In this document: positions 26,225 to 35,138 of the stretch, one piece after another
Numbering within the stretch: the stretch's first letter is position 1
Layout: the number at the start of each line of letters is the position of its first letter
Origin: VXOZ01 sp965220045
GTDB taxonomy: Bacteria; Chloroflexota; UBA11872; VXOZ01
Reading direction: 5' to 3'
Assembly (NCBI GenBank): GCA_965220045.1
Contig: OZ244803.1
Coordinates: forward strand, 1,674,001 to 1,738,000
DNA length: 64,000 bases
Program-made: the position numbers and the translations under genes
Notes under the pieces: model-generated
The model's database searches: none
Seen by the model: the letters and a program-made list of their open reading frames with translations, nothing else
What the model was told of the DNA's origin: nothing

Positions 26225-26979
26225 ACTCAGCCCCGAACGCGCATAGAGCGAGCGTGTCGCTTCAGGACGTGTCCGTTGAACTAGACGGGCACATGGCCCT
26301 GAGCAACGTGACCTTTGACGTGGATGCGGGGACCCTTATGGGCGTTGTAGGACCGAATGGAGCCGGCAAGAGCACCCTATTCAACGCGATTGCCGGGCTC
26401 CTTCCGGTCCGCCAGGGAAAGGTAACCCTTCGCCGGGTGGACCAAGGTGGCGGGGCGTTGGCGTACGTGCCTCAGCGGGAGAGCGTCAACTGGCGGTTTC
26501 CCGTGACCGTGTCGGACGTTGTAATGATGGGCCGGCGCTGCAGACTCAAGTGGTTCCGGCGACCCGGAAAGAGAGATCGAGAGCTCGTCAAGGAGTGCAT
26601 CTGCCGCGTGGGCCTGTGGGACCAACGCTCTGCACTCATGACGGAGCTTTCGGGCGGACAGAGGCAAAGGGTGTTTGTCGCCAGGGCTCTGGCCCAAGAG
26701 GCAAGCGTTCTTCTCCTGGATGAGGCCTTCAGCGGGGTCGATGCCGGCGCCCAGGAAGGCCTTGTGGAGGTCCTCCGCACACTGCGGGATGAGGGACGCA
26801 TTGTCTTGCTGGCGACCCACGACCTGACCAACCTGGCCGGCCGCTTCGACGAGGTTTTGTGTCTGAACTGCCAGGTGTGCGCCTGCGGTCCTCCAGACCA
26901 GGTCTTTACGCCCCAGGTAATGGAGAAGCTCTATGGCGCCCACGGTGTGCGCCTCGCAATGAATGGAGGCGGCAGCTAG
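26221..26979 (+). CDS. aztA: Zinc/manganese ABC transporter ATP-binding protein
   Basis: A 252-residue ATPase with Walker A GPNGAGKSTLFNAI, a Q-loop in YVPQRESVNWRFP, signature LSGGQRQRVFVARAL, Walker B LLLDEAFSGVD and H-loop LATHDLTNL. The PQRESVNWRFPVTVSDVVMMGR wording is typical of the metal-chelate (ZnuC/MntB/AztA) ATPases. It starts at GTG 26221, overlapping the stop of the zinc-binding fusion gene by the GTGA arrangement, and ends 5 bp before the permease start, so the three genes form one operon. The symbol follows from the neighbouring AztC-AztD fusion; znuC would be the generic alternative. Confidence 0.9.
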   Translation: MNSAPNAHRASVSLQDVSVELDGHMALSNVTFDVDAGTLMGVVGPNGAGKSTLFNAIAGLLPVRQGKVTLRRVDQGGGALAYVPQRESVNWRFPVTVSDVVMMGRRCRLKWFRRPGKRDRELVKECICRVGLWDQRSALMTELSGGQRQRVFVARALAQEASVLLLDEAFSGVDAGAQEGLVEVLRTLRDEGRIVLLATHDLTNLAGRFDEVLCLNCQVCACGPPDQVFTPQVMEKLYGAHGVRLAMNGGGS

Positions 26980-26984
26980 AGGAC

Positions 26985-27803
26985 GTGCTAGATTTTCTCA
27001 TCGCCCCGCTTGAATACGGTTTCATGGTGAGAGCCCTCATCGGCTCCATTCTGGTGGGCGTAATGTGCCCGTTGGTTGGCGCGTACGTCGTCACCAGGAA
27101 TCTCGCCTTCATTGGGGACGCGCTCGCCCACGCCGTGCTGCCGGGAATGGTGCTTGGCTTCATAGTCGGCATCAACCCGGCCATAGCCGCCATCCCAACA
27201 GGGGTCTCCGTGGCCATTCTGGTCAGAACGGTGAGCCGGCGCGCGGGCCTCAGCACGGATACGTCCATAGGCATTCTCTTTGCGGCCATGTTTGCCCTGG
27301 GGCTTGTAATGCTGGCAAGTGCGACGACCATCAGAGTCAATATGGAGGACCTGCTCCTGGGCAAGGTATTGGCCATATCTCCTACTGACATCTATGTGTC
27401 CCTTGGGATAACCTTAGTCGTCATCCTGGGGCTGTTCACTCTTCACCACTGGCTGATGTTTGCAAGCTTTGATCCCGTGGGTTCGCAGGTTGTCGGTTCG
27501 CGCACAAACCTCGTCGACTACGTCTTTCTGGTCATGCTTGCCCTCGTAATCGTAATCGGCATTCAGGCGGCAGGAATTGTCCTTGTCATGGCAATGCTGG
27601 TGACACCTGCCGCCGCGGCGTACCTGTTGGTCAGGCGCTTCGTCTCGATGATGCTGCTGGCCGCGGCCCTGGGGACCGCCTCCGCCGTGACAGGACTCTA
27701 CGTCTCCTACCATTTCGATGTGCCCGCCGCTCCTGCTATGACCTTGGTAGCAAGCGGGATATTCGCGCTGGTGGCCTTATTCAGGCGCAGGGCCCTTGCC
27801 TGA
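26985..27803 (+). CDS. aztB: Zinc/manganese ABC transporter permease
   Basis: A 272-residue ABC-3 family permease with about eight helices. The opening MLDFLIAPLEYGFMVRALIG then VGVMCPLVGAYVVTRNLAFIGDALAHAVLPG is the standard N-terminus of metal permeases. IQAAGIVLVMAMLVTPAAAAYLL is the conserved late helix pair. The chosen start is GTG 26985, five bases after the ATPase stop, with gagga nearby; in-frame sequence further upstream overlaps the ATPase gene. It forms the membrane channel for zinc delivered by the AztC-AztD protein. Confidence 0.9.
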   Translation: MLDFLIAPLEYGFMVRALIGSILVGVMCPLVGAYVVTRNLAFIGDALAHAVLPGMVLGFIVGINPAIAAIPTGVSVAILVRTVSRRAGLSTDTSIGILFAAMFALGLVMLASATTIRVNMEDLLLGKVLAISPTDIYVSLGITLVVILGLFTLHHWLMFASFDPVGSQVVGSRTNLVDYVFLVMLALVIVIGIQAAGIVLVMAMLVTPAAAAYLLVRRFVSMMLLAAALGTASAVTGLYVSYHFDVPAAPAMTLVASGIFALVALFRRRALA

Positions 27804-28136
27804 GAGTCTTCATCTCATTAGCAGCTCTCTAGCACCCCCTACGTCTGCAAGGATCAAGTGCGCAGTCGCGGCCCGGCTTTCTTGCGACGCAAGGAAAACT
27901 CATCAGGTCGCTATCCTCCAAGGTGGGCAAGAGGGATCCTGGCTCCCTCGGAGAGTTTCAATCGTAGGCCAAAGTGTGAGAATTGAAACCTGCAGCCTTT
28001 AGCCCTTGAACGGCGGGGCTGCAGCGGCTCATCGGCAGCGGTGAACAGTTCGCGGGTAAGACGCTAAGGCGCGGCGCACTGCGGAGAGCGAGCGTGCCAC
28101 GAGAATGAGAAACCCCAGCACGCATGGATGTCTCGC
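27804..28136. other. 333-bp spacer between convergent genes, with an 8-bp inverted repeat
   Basis: Arms ctgcagcc (27990-27997) and ggctgcag (28017-28024) enclose a 19-base loop that itself holds agccc and cgggg. This may terminate the zinc operon, though no T-run follows. The wording is faintly like the ends of IS200/IS605 elements but no transposase sequence is present. No gene is evident. Confidence 0.45.
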
Positions 28137-28886
28137 TCAGCCTCCGGGGGGGCGGCGGGCGAGGCTAAAGCTCTGGCCGGTAGGCCCGCCTGGTGGCAGG
28201 CTGGCCAGCCACACGGTGAGTTCCGCCACTTCTTCTGGCAGCTTCACGCGCTCGCTGGGGGCGAAGGGCGGCGGCCCGTCCAACGTGAAGCGGTCGGCCG
28301 TAAGCGGTGTGAGCACCGGGCCTGGAACGACCTCGTTTACGTCAATGCCGTGCTCCCACACCTCCAAAGAGAGGCATTTCGTAAACATCCAGACGGCCGC
28401 TTTGGCCGTGCTATACGCAACGCTGCCGGCGCGCGCCTCGTGTCCCATTCCGGAACCGATGTTGATGATCTTGCCCCCGCCTTGAGCAATCATCCCCGGC
28501 AAGACATAGCGCGCACACGCGTAGGTACCTACCAGGTTTGCGTCGATACAGGCGACCCACAGGTCCGGCGTGCTCTCAACAACGGAAGCGTGCTCAGTGC
28601 CGCCGCCGGCATTGTTGACCAGGATGTCGATTCCCCCCAGGGCGTCCGCAGCACCGGCAACCATCTGCGCAACTTGCTCAGTGTCGCCAACGTCGCAGGC
28701 CAGCGACACCGCAAAACCACCCTTCCCCCGGACTTCCTCAACAACGGCCGCGAGTTGGTCTTGCGAGCGGGCGGTGATGGCAACGCGCGCTCCTTCCTCT
28801 GCGCAGGCCAATGCAATGGAGCGGCCTATGCCCCGTCCGCCTCCTGTGATAAGCACGCGGCGGTCGGCTAACCTCTTTGGTGGCAT
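28137..28886 (-). CDS. Short-chain dehydrogenase/reductase (SDR) family oxidoreductase
   Basis: A 249-residue classical SDR. The cofactor motif is TGGGRGIGRS near the N-terminus; further motifs are CDVGD, NNAGGG, the catalytic Ser in INIGSGMG and YSTAK as the Tyr/Lys pair. The first strand is followed by ARSQ, consistent with either NAD or NADP. The C-terminal tail (SFSLARRPPGG) differs from the usual G-Q-x-x-x-V-DGG ending but keeps its position. The substrate is unknown. The start at 28886 is supported by ggag eight bases upstream. It stands alone, ending towards the zinc operon. Confidence 0.9.
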   Translation of the reverse strand: MPPKRLADRRVLITGGGRGIGRSIALACAEEGARVAITARSQDQLAAVVEEVRGKGGFAVSLACDVGDTEQVAQMVAGAADALGGIDILVNNAGGGTEHASVVESTPDLWVACIDANLVGTYACARYVLPGMIAQGGGKIINIGSGMGHEARAGSVAYSTAKAAVWMFTKCLSLEVWEHGIDVNEVVPGPVLTPLTADRFTLDGPPPFAPSERVKLPEEVAELTVWLASLPPGGPTGQSFSLARRPPGG

Positions 28887-29062
28887 GCTTGCATCTCCTC
28901 TCACCCAACGCCTTCCTTGTTCTCCGTCCACTCACCCGGCTCGCGAACATGCGCCGGTTGCCCATCGCAAGACGCCGGGCACGCCGGTGCACGCTCCGTC
29001 GGTGTCGCAGTTGCCGGTCGCACGTCCAAGTGTAAACGGCTCACTGAACTGGTGTTGAGCGC

Positions 29063-29091
29063 TTGACTTCAGTGCAGTCACTGCCTAGAGT
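29063..29091 (+). promoter_or_regulatory. Promoter of tRNA-Gly
   Basis: TTGACT, a 17-bp spacer and TAGAGT, ending 14 bp before the mature tRNA 5' end, the spacing expected for a short tRNA leader. Confidence 0.55.
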
Positions 29092-29104
29092 TAGAACTAG
29101 GCTG

Positions 29105-29179
29105 GCGGGCATGGTGTAGTGGCAACACGCGACCTTCCCAAGGTTGAGACCGTGGGTTCGAATCCCATTGCCCGCTCCA
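29105..29179 (+). tRNA. tRNA-Gly (anticodon CCC), CCA encoded
   Basis: The cloverleaf folds fully. Acceptor gcgggca pairs with tgcccgc, the D stem is gtgt/acac, and the anticodon stem cgacc/ggttg encloses loop ttcccaa (anticodon CCC). The T arm is gtggg-ttcgaat-cccat. The discriminator is T and CCA (29177-29179) is encoded. It reads GGG codons. Confidence 0.95.
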
Positions 29180-29224
29180 GATTTGCGGGGCTTGGCGATC
29201 CCCAATGCCGTACAGGCAGCGAGG

Positions 29225-29746
29225 CTATTCTTGTGGATTCTCCTCCGGCTGGCCTTCTTCTGCCGTGCGTCCCGCCAGATCGCGGTCGAGTTCAAACATG
29301 CCGCTCGGCGAATCCTGCAGAAGCTTGACCTTCTTCAAGAGGTCGCGGGAGACGCGCTCTTCTTCCACTTGTTCGAGAAGGAACCACTCAAGTTCCACGA
29401 GCGTCGTGTGGTCGCTCTCTTTCTCGGCCAGGCTCGAGAGATCATGGAACATGCGCGTGACCTTCTGTTCCTGGGCCACTACCTGCTCGAACACGGCCAA
29501 CGGGGACTCGAATGAGCCGGGCGCATCAATGTCCCGGATCTCAACAGCGCCGCCCCGGTCCACTACAATGTCAATTATGCGCAGCGCATGCTGGCGCTCT
29601 TCATCACTCTGCAACCGCAGCCAGTGCCCAAAACCGCGAAATGCCAACGTATCAAAGTATGCTCCCATTGCCAAATAGAGATTCGAGGCGTATAGCTCGG
29701 CTGTGATCTGCTTGTTGTACGCTGTTTCGATTTTCTTCGATATCAT
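29225..29746 (-). CDS. Non-haem bacterial ferritin
   Basis: A 173-residue four-helix iron-storage protein of the FtnA type. Ferroxidase-site residues are seen in TAELYASNLYLAMGAYFD, SDEERQHALRI and LEWFLLEQVEEER. It oxidises Fe(II) and stores the mineral inside a 24-mer shell. The C-terminal tail after about 160 is acidic and family-variable. The start at 29746 has agga seven bases upstream; a longer version from 29782 has no ribosome-binding site. Its end lies close to the tRNA-Gly gene on the opposite strand. Confidence 0.92.
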   Translation of the reverse strand: MISKKIETAYNKQITAELYASNLYLAMGAYFDTLAFRGFGHWLRLQSDEERQHALRIIDIVVDRGGAVEIRDIDAPGSFESPLAVFEQVVAQEQKVTRMFHDLSSLAEKESDHTTLVELEWFLLEQVEEERVSRDLLKKVKLLQDSPSGMFELDRDLAGRTAEEGQPEENPQE

Positions 29747-30241
29747 CGTCAAATCCTCTTCTAAGACGTGCGCATGCCCCAATCGGCACTCGTCTCTAAC
29801 ATTATACTTGAGACTTGACCGGCCGAATGAGCCCCGAATTTAACACCTGCTTGCTTGGGCCAAAGACCGAGCAACCGGTTTCCTGTTCCCTCCCGCACTG
29901 GGCAAGACGCGCCGCAAACGCGAATAACTGCCGCGTTCGACAAATGCGGACGCAAGGAAGAGTCTCAACTTTGGAAACTCAGTCGTGGCTACCGGAAACG
30001 CCCAAGCCAAGGTCCTCTTAGCCTCGAGCGTAAAGACTGCGGTTTGCCCAACATGATCACGCGGCCTCTTGCCCGGCTGCCGAGTGTGGCACGCGGCCAA
30101 GGCGGCACTCTACAAACGGAGCGGAGAATGGTACGGTAGTAGTAGACGAAAGAGTATTGTGCTAACCGGTTCGTTGCCGCCAGCCCAGGCGACACCGGCA
30201 CGAATGCGAAGGCGCAAGGTAGGCCACAAGGAGGCAGAGAC
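29747..30241. other. 495-bp divergent region between ferritin and hflK
   Basis: A minus-strand TATAAT (29801-29806) lies about 55 bp before the ferritin start and may be its -10 element; no good -35 is seen. The hflK start has a strong aggaggcagagac box at its edge. Nothing else is recognisable. Confidence 0.4.
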
Positions 30242-31279
30242 ATGTCGGTCTATGATCGCGGCGGGCCGCAGGGCGGGCCGCCGGATGATGAAGACAATGA
30301 AGATTTCGGGGAAATGCTCCGACAGACCCGAGATCGCGCCCGGCGTTTGCAGCGCTTCATCGTTCTCGGCGCTATCATCGCGGTGGTGCTCTGGGTAGGG
30401 TCTGGGGTATACATCGTGGACCCGGCCGAGCAGGGCGTCGTGCTCCAATTCGGGCGGCACGTGAATACCTCGGAGCCTGGCGTAAACTACCATCTTCCTT
30501 GGCCGATTCAAAACGTGGTCATCGTTGATATTGCGAACGTGCGCCGCGCCGAAATCGGCTTCCGTACCATCGAGGATCAAGAGCCGAGACGTGTCCTCGA
30601 GGAAGCGCTCATGCTCACGGCAGACGAGAACATCGTCGAGGTCGGACTGCTCGTGCAGTATCGCGTGAAGGATGCCCCGGCGTTTGTATTCAACGTGAAC
30701 GATCCGGAAGCCGTCCTGCACACGACCACAGAGGTTGCCTTGCGTAGCGCTGTCGGCAAAATGCCCATTGACGGGGTGATTACCGAACGCCGCGCAGAAG
30801 TCCAGGAAAATACCCGCTCTTACTTGCAAGAACTCATGGACGAATACAATGCGGGAATCATCATCACCGACGTGCGCTTGCAGGTGGCGGACGCGCCCGA
30901 TCAAGTGCGGGACGCATTCCACGAAGTAGTGCGCGCGCGTGAGGACCGCGAGCGCAAGGTAAACGAGGCCCAGGCCTACCGCGAGGACGTGGTGCCGCGC
31001 GCTCGTGGTGAAGCGAAGCGCCTTCTGGAACAAGCGCAAGCCTACAGGGAAGAACGCGTGCGCAGCGCACGCGGCGAGAGCGAGCGGTTCCTCTCAATTC
31101 TGGAGGAATACCGCCGCGCTCCTGAGGTAACCCGCGAACGCATGTACATCGAGGCAGTAGAGATTGCGATGGCGAGAGTGGAAAAGGTGCTGATCGCGCA
31201 GTCTGATTCCAGCGTCCTGCCTTTCCTCCCGCTTCGCAGCCTGCAGTCAGGTAATCAACCATCAAGCGTTAGCCAATAA
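30242..31279 (+). CDS. hflK: HflK, SPFH-domain membrane protein (FtsH regulator)
   Basis: A 345-residue protein with a cytoplasmic Gly/Pro-rich N-terminus (GGPQGGPPDDED), one membrane helix (about 39-60, IVLGAIIAVVLWVGSGVYIV), and an SPFH domain beginning DPAEQGVVLQFGRHV. LTADENIVEVGLLVQYRV and the long Arg/Glu-rich helix VRAREDRERKVNEAQAYRED match HflK. HflK and HflC form a cage around the FtsH protease and modulate membrane-protein turnover. The 12-bp gap to hflC shows an operon. ftsH is not in the window. Confidence 0.93.
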   Translation: MSVYDRGGPQGGPPDDEDNEDFGEMLRQTRDRARRLQRFIVLGAIIAVVLWVGSGVYIVDPAEQGVVLQFGRHVNTSEPGVNYHLPWPIQNVVIVDIANVRRAEIGFRTIEDQEPRRVLEEALMLTADENIVEVGLLVQYRVKDAPAFVFNVNDPEAVLHTTTEVALRSAVGKMPIDGVITERRAEVQENTRSYLQELMDEYNAGIIITDVRLQVADAPDQVRDAFHEVVRAREDRERKVNEAQAYREDVVPRARGEAKRLLEQAQAYREERVRSARGESERFLSILEEYRRAPEVTRERMYIEAVEIAMARVEKVLIAQSDSSVLPFLPLRSLQSGNQPSSVSQ

Positions 31280-31291
31280 AGGAGGTGCCGC

Positions 31292-32212
31292 ATGGGACGC
31301 ATGATAACTGTAATCGTTGCCCTCGGGGCACTGACCTTGTTCGTATTCTCGCAGGTGACGTTTGTCGTTACCGAGACTAATCAGGCCATCATCCTGCAGC
31401 TCGGCGAATATCGCTACACGGCCAGGGACCCGGGGCTGTACTTCAAGTTGCCCTTCATCCAGGATGCTGTGTACTTCGACCGTCGCTTGCTCTCCAGCGA
31501 CGCCACTCCCCAAGAGTACTTAACTCTTGACAAAAAGCGTGTTCAGGTAGACCACGTAACGCGCTGGCGCATCGTTGAGCCACTCACGTTCTTTATCAGC
31601 GTGCAGAATGAGAGCGGCGCGCGGGCACGCTTGGACGACGTCGTCTTCTCAGAACTCCGCCGCACGCTGGCGACATATAACTTCGACGTGATGATCGCCG
31701 GCGAGCGCGAAAACATCATGGAGCTGGTTACGATTGCCAGCCGAGAGCGTGCTCTAGACTTCGGCATCGAGGTGGTTGACGTACGCTTCAAGCGCGCCGA
31801 CCTACCGGAAGAGGTGGAAGAGAGCGTCTTTGAGCGTATGAAGGCCGAGCGCGCCCGTGAAGCCAACCGCTACCGCGCCGAAGGTGAGGAACAGGGCGCT
31901 GAGATCATGGCTTCGGCAGACCGCGAGCGCATCGTGATTGTCGCGGAGGCCGAGGAGGAAGCGGCGCAGATCCGTGGTGAAGGCGACGCCGAAGCCATTG
32001 CGATCTATGCCGACGCGCTCAACCAGGACCCTGAATTCTTCGCATTCCGGCGACGGCTGGAAGCGTACGTTAAGGTTCTGCAACAGGGCGACATGATCGT
32101 GGTCTCGCCGGAGAGCGAATTCTTCAAGTACCTGGTCGATCCCTCGCCGCAGCGAGACGTTGGGACCGCACCCCCGGTACTGAGCCCAGCGATTGATGAA
32201 GCGGACGAGTAA
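31292..32212 (+). CDS. hflC: HflC, SPFH-domain membrane protein (FtsH regulator)
   Basis: A 306-residue protein with an N-terminal helix (residues 4-21), FVVTETNQAIILQLGEY, then DKKRVQVDHVTRWRIVEP, the HflC form of the SPFH domain. The helix VFERMKAERAREANRYRAEGEEQG and the ending PESEFFKYL complete the match. It assembles with HflK outside the membrane. A strong aaaggaggtg box precedes the ATG. The operon ends at the hairpin 36 bp downstream. Confidence 0.94.
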   Translation: MGRMITVIVALGALTLFVFSQVTFVVTETNQAIILQLGEYRYTARDPGLYFKLPFIQDAVYFDRRLLSSDATPQEYLTLDKKRVQVDHVTRWRIVEPLTFFISVQNESGARARLDDVVFSELRRTLATYNFDVMIAGERENIMELVTIASRERALDFGIEVVDVRFKRADLPEEVEESVFERMKAERAREANRYRAEGEEQGAEIMASADRERIVIVAEAEEEAAQIRGEGDAEAIAIYADALNQDPEFFAFRRRLEAYVKVLQQGDMIVVSPESEFFKYLVDPSPQRDVGTAPPVLSPAIDEADE

Positions 32213-32247
32213 CGCGACATCAACAGTGCTAGCACTGTGTAGCTGAC

Positions 32248-32288
32248 AAGAAGAGGGCTGCGGTCGAAAGACCGACAGCCCTCTTCTT
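32248..32288 (+). terminator. Terminator hairpin of hflKC
   Basis: Arms aagaagagggctg-cggtc and gaccg-a-cagccctcttctt pair almost perfectly around a gaaa loop. The T-rich 3' arm provides the release sequence; it is nearly symmetrical and could work in both directions. Confidence 0.75.
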
Positions 32289-32627
32289 AATGCACCACAA
32301 TGTTATGCACCACAATGTTGTGAGTGCATTTGGAACCACCGTCGTTGCCATGTAAACAGCACGAGGGACTCCGTCATTCCCGCGAAAATAGGCGATCAAA
32401 CCGTCCGCCCTGAGCATCGTCGAAGGGTGAACGGGGGAGGAAAATAACAGATCTCGACACTCCTTTATCCGTTCATGCTTCGACAAAGCCTGTACTGAGC
32501 TCGCCGAAGTGCTCAGCACGAACGGATAGATTCGGCTTTCATATTCTGTTCCATTGTGCGGCCCGGCAAGACCATGGTGATTCCCGTTTTTACGGGAATC
32601 CATCTTCACCGCCGCAACCCCGCAGAA

Positions 32628-32636
32628 TGCTATACT
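32628..32636 (+). promoter_or_regulatory. Extended -10 promoter element of tRNA-Arg
   Basis: TGCTATACT, an extended -10, 23 bp before the mature tRNA 5' end. Confidence 0.5.
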
Positions 32637-32659
32637 AAGGGGGAGAAAAGAGAATACAT

Positions 32660-32735
32660 GCCCCGTTAGCTCAGTGGATAGAGCACTGGCTTGCGGAGCC
32701 AGGGGTCGAGCGTTCGAATCGCTCACGGGGTACCA
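32660..32735 (+). tRNA. tRNA-Arg (anticodon GCG), CCA encoded
   Basis: Acceptor gccccgt pairs with acggggt. The D arm includes agctcagtggatagagc, the anticodon stem ctggc/gccag encloses loop ttgcgga (anticodon GCG), and the T arm is gagcg-ttcgaat-cgctc. The discriminator is A and CCA (32733-32735) is encoded. A GCG rather than the usual inosine-forming ACG anticodon reads CGC and CGT. Confidence 0.93.
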
Positions 32736-32916
32736 ATAAAGGCTAGTGGACTGCGGTTTGCCGCTTGCTGAGGAAATCGCACACTAGGCAAGTCCGCTTA
32801 ATTGGCGGCCTACCATCCTGACCTGCAGCTTCCGCTTGCGGGAGCCACCAGACTCTCATGTCCCGCCTAGCCAATTGCGCTAGACGCCTTTCCCAAGGCT
32901 GCGCTCATAGCATGAC

Positions 32917-33813
32917 TTACATCATGCCGTGGCCGAAGGGGTCGTCGCCGATCCAGCGTTCGTCGGCGGGTTCGCTGGCCAGTTGGTAGCGGGTGTCGGT
33001 GGAGAGGCGAATGCGGTTCGGCGCGCTTTCGTTATCGATTGCGCAGTGCAGCGTGAACATGCCGAAGACGAGCAAATCGCCCGGCTCGAATTCCGTCGTG
33101 AGCCATCTTCCGCCATAGCGCTGCTGGGGCTGACTCGGGTTCTTGGTTAGCCAGCCGCCGCCGTACGGATTCTTCTCTTTGTCCCTATCGACGTCTATCT
33201 TGCCGTAGGTATCCTGGAGTTCATGCCACGTGTGGGAGCCGTGCAGAATTGCCAGCGGGCCGTCGGCCAGAGGCACCGGGCCCTGGGGTATCCACGCGGT
33301 CATGAGTTTCGGCGTGCCACGCCCCATGTACACCCAGTCGAAGTGGCAGCCCGTGGCCGCACCCCGCCGCACATTGCGCACCCAGATGTAGTCGAGATGC
33401 CGCACTTCATCGCCAAAGAACTGCTCGAAGAACTGCATGGTCCGACCCGCGAAGCAGACCTCTTTCAGTGCCGGGCCCGAGCGGAGGTTGCGGGCGAATT
33501 CCTGGCGGTCGCTCGCGCTGATACCGCTGGTATCGCCGGAGAAAACAGCCTCCATGAAGGGCTTGGTCCGGTCGATCAAGCCGATTTCATCCAGCTTGCC
33601 GATTAGCTCCCGCCGGGCAGCCAGCACTTTCTCTTTATCCAAGTAGCCGCGCAAGAGCAAATAGCCGTCTTCGGCAAAACGCTCGTGCAGCGCGGCTGCG
33701 TTGCCCAGCAAACTGTTAGCGTCGCGCAACTCCCCAAACGTCTCGTTCGAGAGGTCGAAGGCATTGCCGTTCGATGTCAAACTATCCGGTAGGACCGTCG
33801 TCTTAATCGCCAC
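32917..33813 (-). CDS. Phytanoyl-CoA dioxygenase family protein, tandem paralogue A
   Basis: A 298-residue Fe(II)/2-oxoglutarate oxygenase. The iron ligands are His and Asp in CHFDWVYMG and His in FTLHCAIDN; Arg in NRIRLSTDTRYQ should bind 2-oxoglutarate. The start is GTG 33813 with ggaggg upstream, aligning exactly with the ATG of the second copy. The protein is about five-sixths identical by eye to the gene at 34242-35138, of the same length and orientation, with a 428-bp spacer. Each has its own ribosome-binding site. The substrate is unknown. Confidence 0.9.
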   Translation of the reverse strand: MAIKTTVLPDSLTSNGNAFDLSNETFGELRDANSLLGNAAALHERFAEDGYLLLRGYLDKEKVLAARRELIGKLDEIGLIDRTKPFMEAVFSGDTSGISASDRQEFARNLRSGPALKEVCFAGRTMQFFEQFFGDEVRHLDYIWVRNVRRGAATGCHFDWVYMGRGTPKLMTAWIPQGPVPLADGPLAILHGSHTWHELQDTYGKIDVDRDKEKNPYGGGWLTKNPSQPQQRYGGRWLTTEFEPGDLLVFGMFTLHCAIDNESAPNRIRLSTDTRYQLASEPADERWIGDDPFGHGMM

Positions 33814-34241
33814 CTTGCCATCCCTCCCTGTGTGTGCGACTGTCTGGCATCCCAGAGCCACTCTTGGCAGCTAGGCTGCGTCAGCACCCAATGTCACCAA
33901 ATCAATACTACATACTGCCTTCATGTACCGCAATTTGACAGCAGGTATTACTGTGGACGAGACCCTCGGGCAGATTCGTGCTCCACGTGGATCGCCGACA
34001 CCGGCGGCGCGTTTCTTTCGACTAGGGCCGTGGGGGCGTCCCGGTTTGAAAGCGACCACCAAGTCTCGGCACACCGGCAGTCTCCACCATTCAAAAATAC
34101 GGGTTCAATGAACTCTCCCAAGCGAGATGGGAATGAGCGGATCTTCGGTTGCGACCACAGCACAAATCCCAGGCAGATAGAGCGCTCAGTGATCACCGAG
34201 AATTCAGTTACGAATGTGCGCTCCCCGCAGGGGAAGAGAAG
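33814..34241. other. 428-bp spacer between the tandem PhyH paralogues
   Basis: No reading frame or RNA is supported. Just before the 3' end of copy B the sequence is unlike the 3' flank of copy A, so the duplicated unit appears limited to the coding region. Confidence 0.45.
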
Positions 34242-35138
34242 CTACATCATGCCGTGGCCGAAGGGTTCGTCGCCAATCCACCGCTCGTCCGCGGGTTCGC
34301 TGGCAAGCTGATACCGTGTATCGGTTGACAGGCGAATGCGATTCTCCGGGCTCTGGTTATCCAACGAGCAGTGCAGGGTGAACATGCCGAACATGAGCAC
34401 GTCGCCCGGCTCGAATTCCGCTGTGAGCCAGCGGCCGCCATAGCGTTCCTGCGGCACATTCGGGTCTTTTGTAAGCGATCCGCCGCCGTATGGGTTCTTG
34501 GCTTTGTCCTTGTCAACGTCAATCTTGCCGTACGTCTGCTGCAGCTCCTGCCACTTGTGGGAACCATGCAGAATTGCCAAGGGGCCGTCACTGAGCGGTA
34601 CCGTTCCTTGCGGAATCCACGCCGTCACGACATTGCGGGTGCCGCGACCCATGTACACCCAGTCAAAGTGACAGGGAGCTGCCGCTCCGCGTCGTCTGTT
34701 GCGCACCCAGATGTAGTTCAGGTGCAGCACTTCGTCACCGAAGAACCCCTCGAAGAATGACATGATTCTGCCTGAGAAGCAGATCTCCTTCAGTGCCGGA
34801 CCCGATCGCAGGTTGCGGGCAAATGCCGCACGGTCGGTGGCGCTAATGCCGCTGGTGTCGCCCGAAAAGACGGCATCCATGAAGGGCTTGGAACGGTCTA
34901 TGAGGCCGATTTCATCAAGTTTACCAATGAGTTCTCGGCGTGCGGCCAGCACCTTTTCCTTGTCAAGGTAGTTTCGGAAGAGTAGGTAGCCATCCTCGGC
35001 AAGCCGCTCGTGGATGGCATGCATGTTGCCGAGCAAGCCGTTCGCTTCCCGCAACTCACCAAAAGTCTCACTGGAGAGATCAAAGGCATTGCCGTTGGAT
35101 GTCAAAGTCTCAGGGAGGACTGTCGTCTTAATCGCCAT
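34242..35138 (-). CDS. Phytanoyl-CoA dioxygenase family protein, tandem paralogue B
   Basis: 298 residues, with the same iron-site motifs as paralogue A: CHFDWVYMG, FTLHCSLDN and NRIRLSTDTRYQ. Differences from A are scattered (for example residues near 40-60, 125-150 and 215-235) and spare the metal and 2-oxoglutarate residues, so both copies look active and may have diverged in substrate. Start ATG 35138 with tggag upstream. It probably precedes A in the direction of transcription; whether they share a transcript across the 428-bp gap is unclear. Confidence 0.9.
   Translation of the reverse strand: MAIKTTVLPETLTSNGNAFDLSSETFGELREANGLLGNMHAIHERLAEDGYLLFRNYLDKEKVLAARRELIGKLDEIGLIDRSKPFMDAVFSGDTSGISATDRAAFARNLRSGPALKEICFSGRIMSFFEGFFGDEVLHLNYIWVRNRRRGAAAPCHFDWVYMGRGTRNVVTAWIPQGTVPLSDGPLAILHGSHKWQELQQTYGKIDVDKDKAKNPYGGGSLTKDPNVPQERYGGRWLTAEFEPGDVLMFGMFTLHCSLDNQSPENRIRLSTDTRYQLASEPADERWIGDEPFGHGMM

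Larger units (their letters stand above)
32213..32659. other. 447-bp repeat-rich spacer between hflC and tRNA-Arg
   Basis: Contains a 16-bp palindrome acagtgctagcactgt (32223-32238) and the hflC terminator hairpin. Two direct copies of atgcaccacaatgtt lie next to it (about 32289-32319). A half copy of the attcccgc repeat and a ctcagcacgaacgg element (about 32511) follow, then a hairpin gattcccgt/acgggaatc (32579-32600). No gene is evident. Confidence 0.65.

Noticed and set aside
27960..28030. Possible IS200/IS605 end or omega-RNA remnant
   Set aside because: The inverted repeat and wording are only vaguely similar, and no transposase or TnpB fragment is recognisable upstream.
28105..28871. 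Plus-strand frames over the SDR gene
   Set aside because: Antisense to a gene with full SDR motifs.
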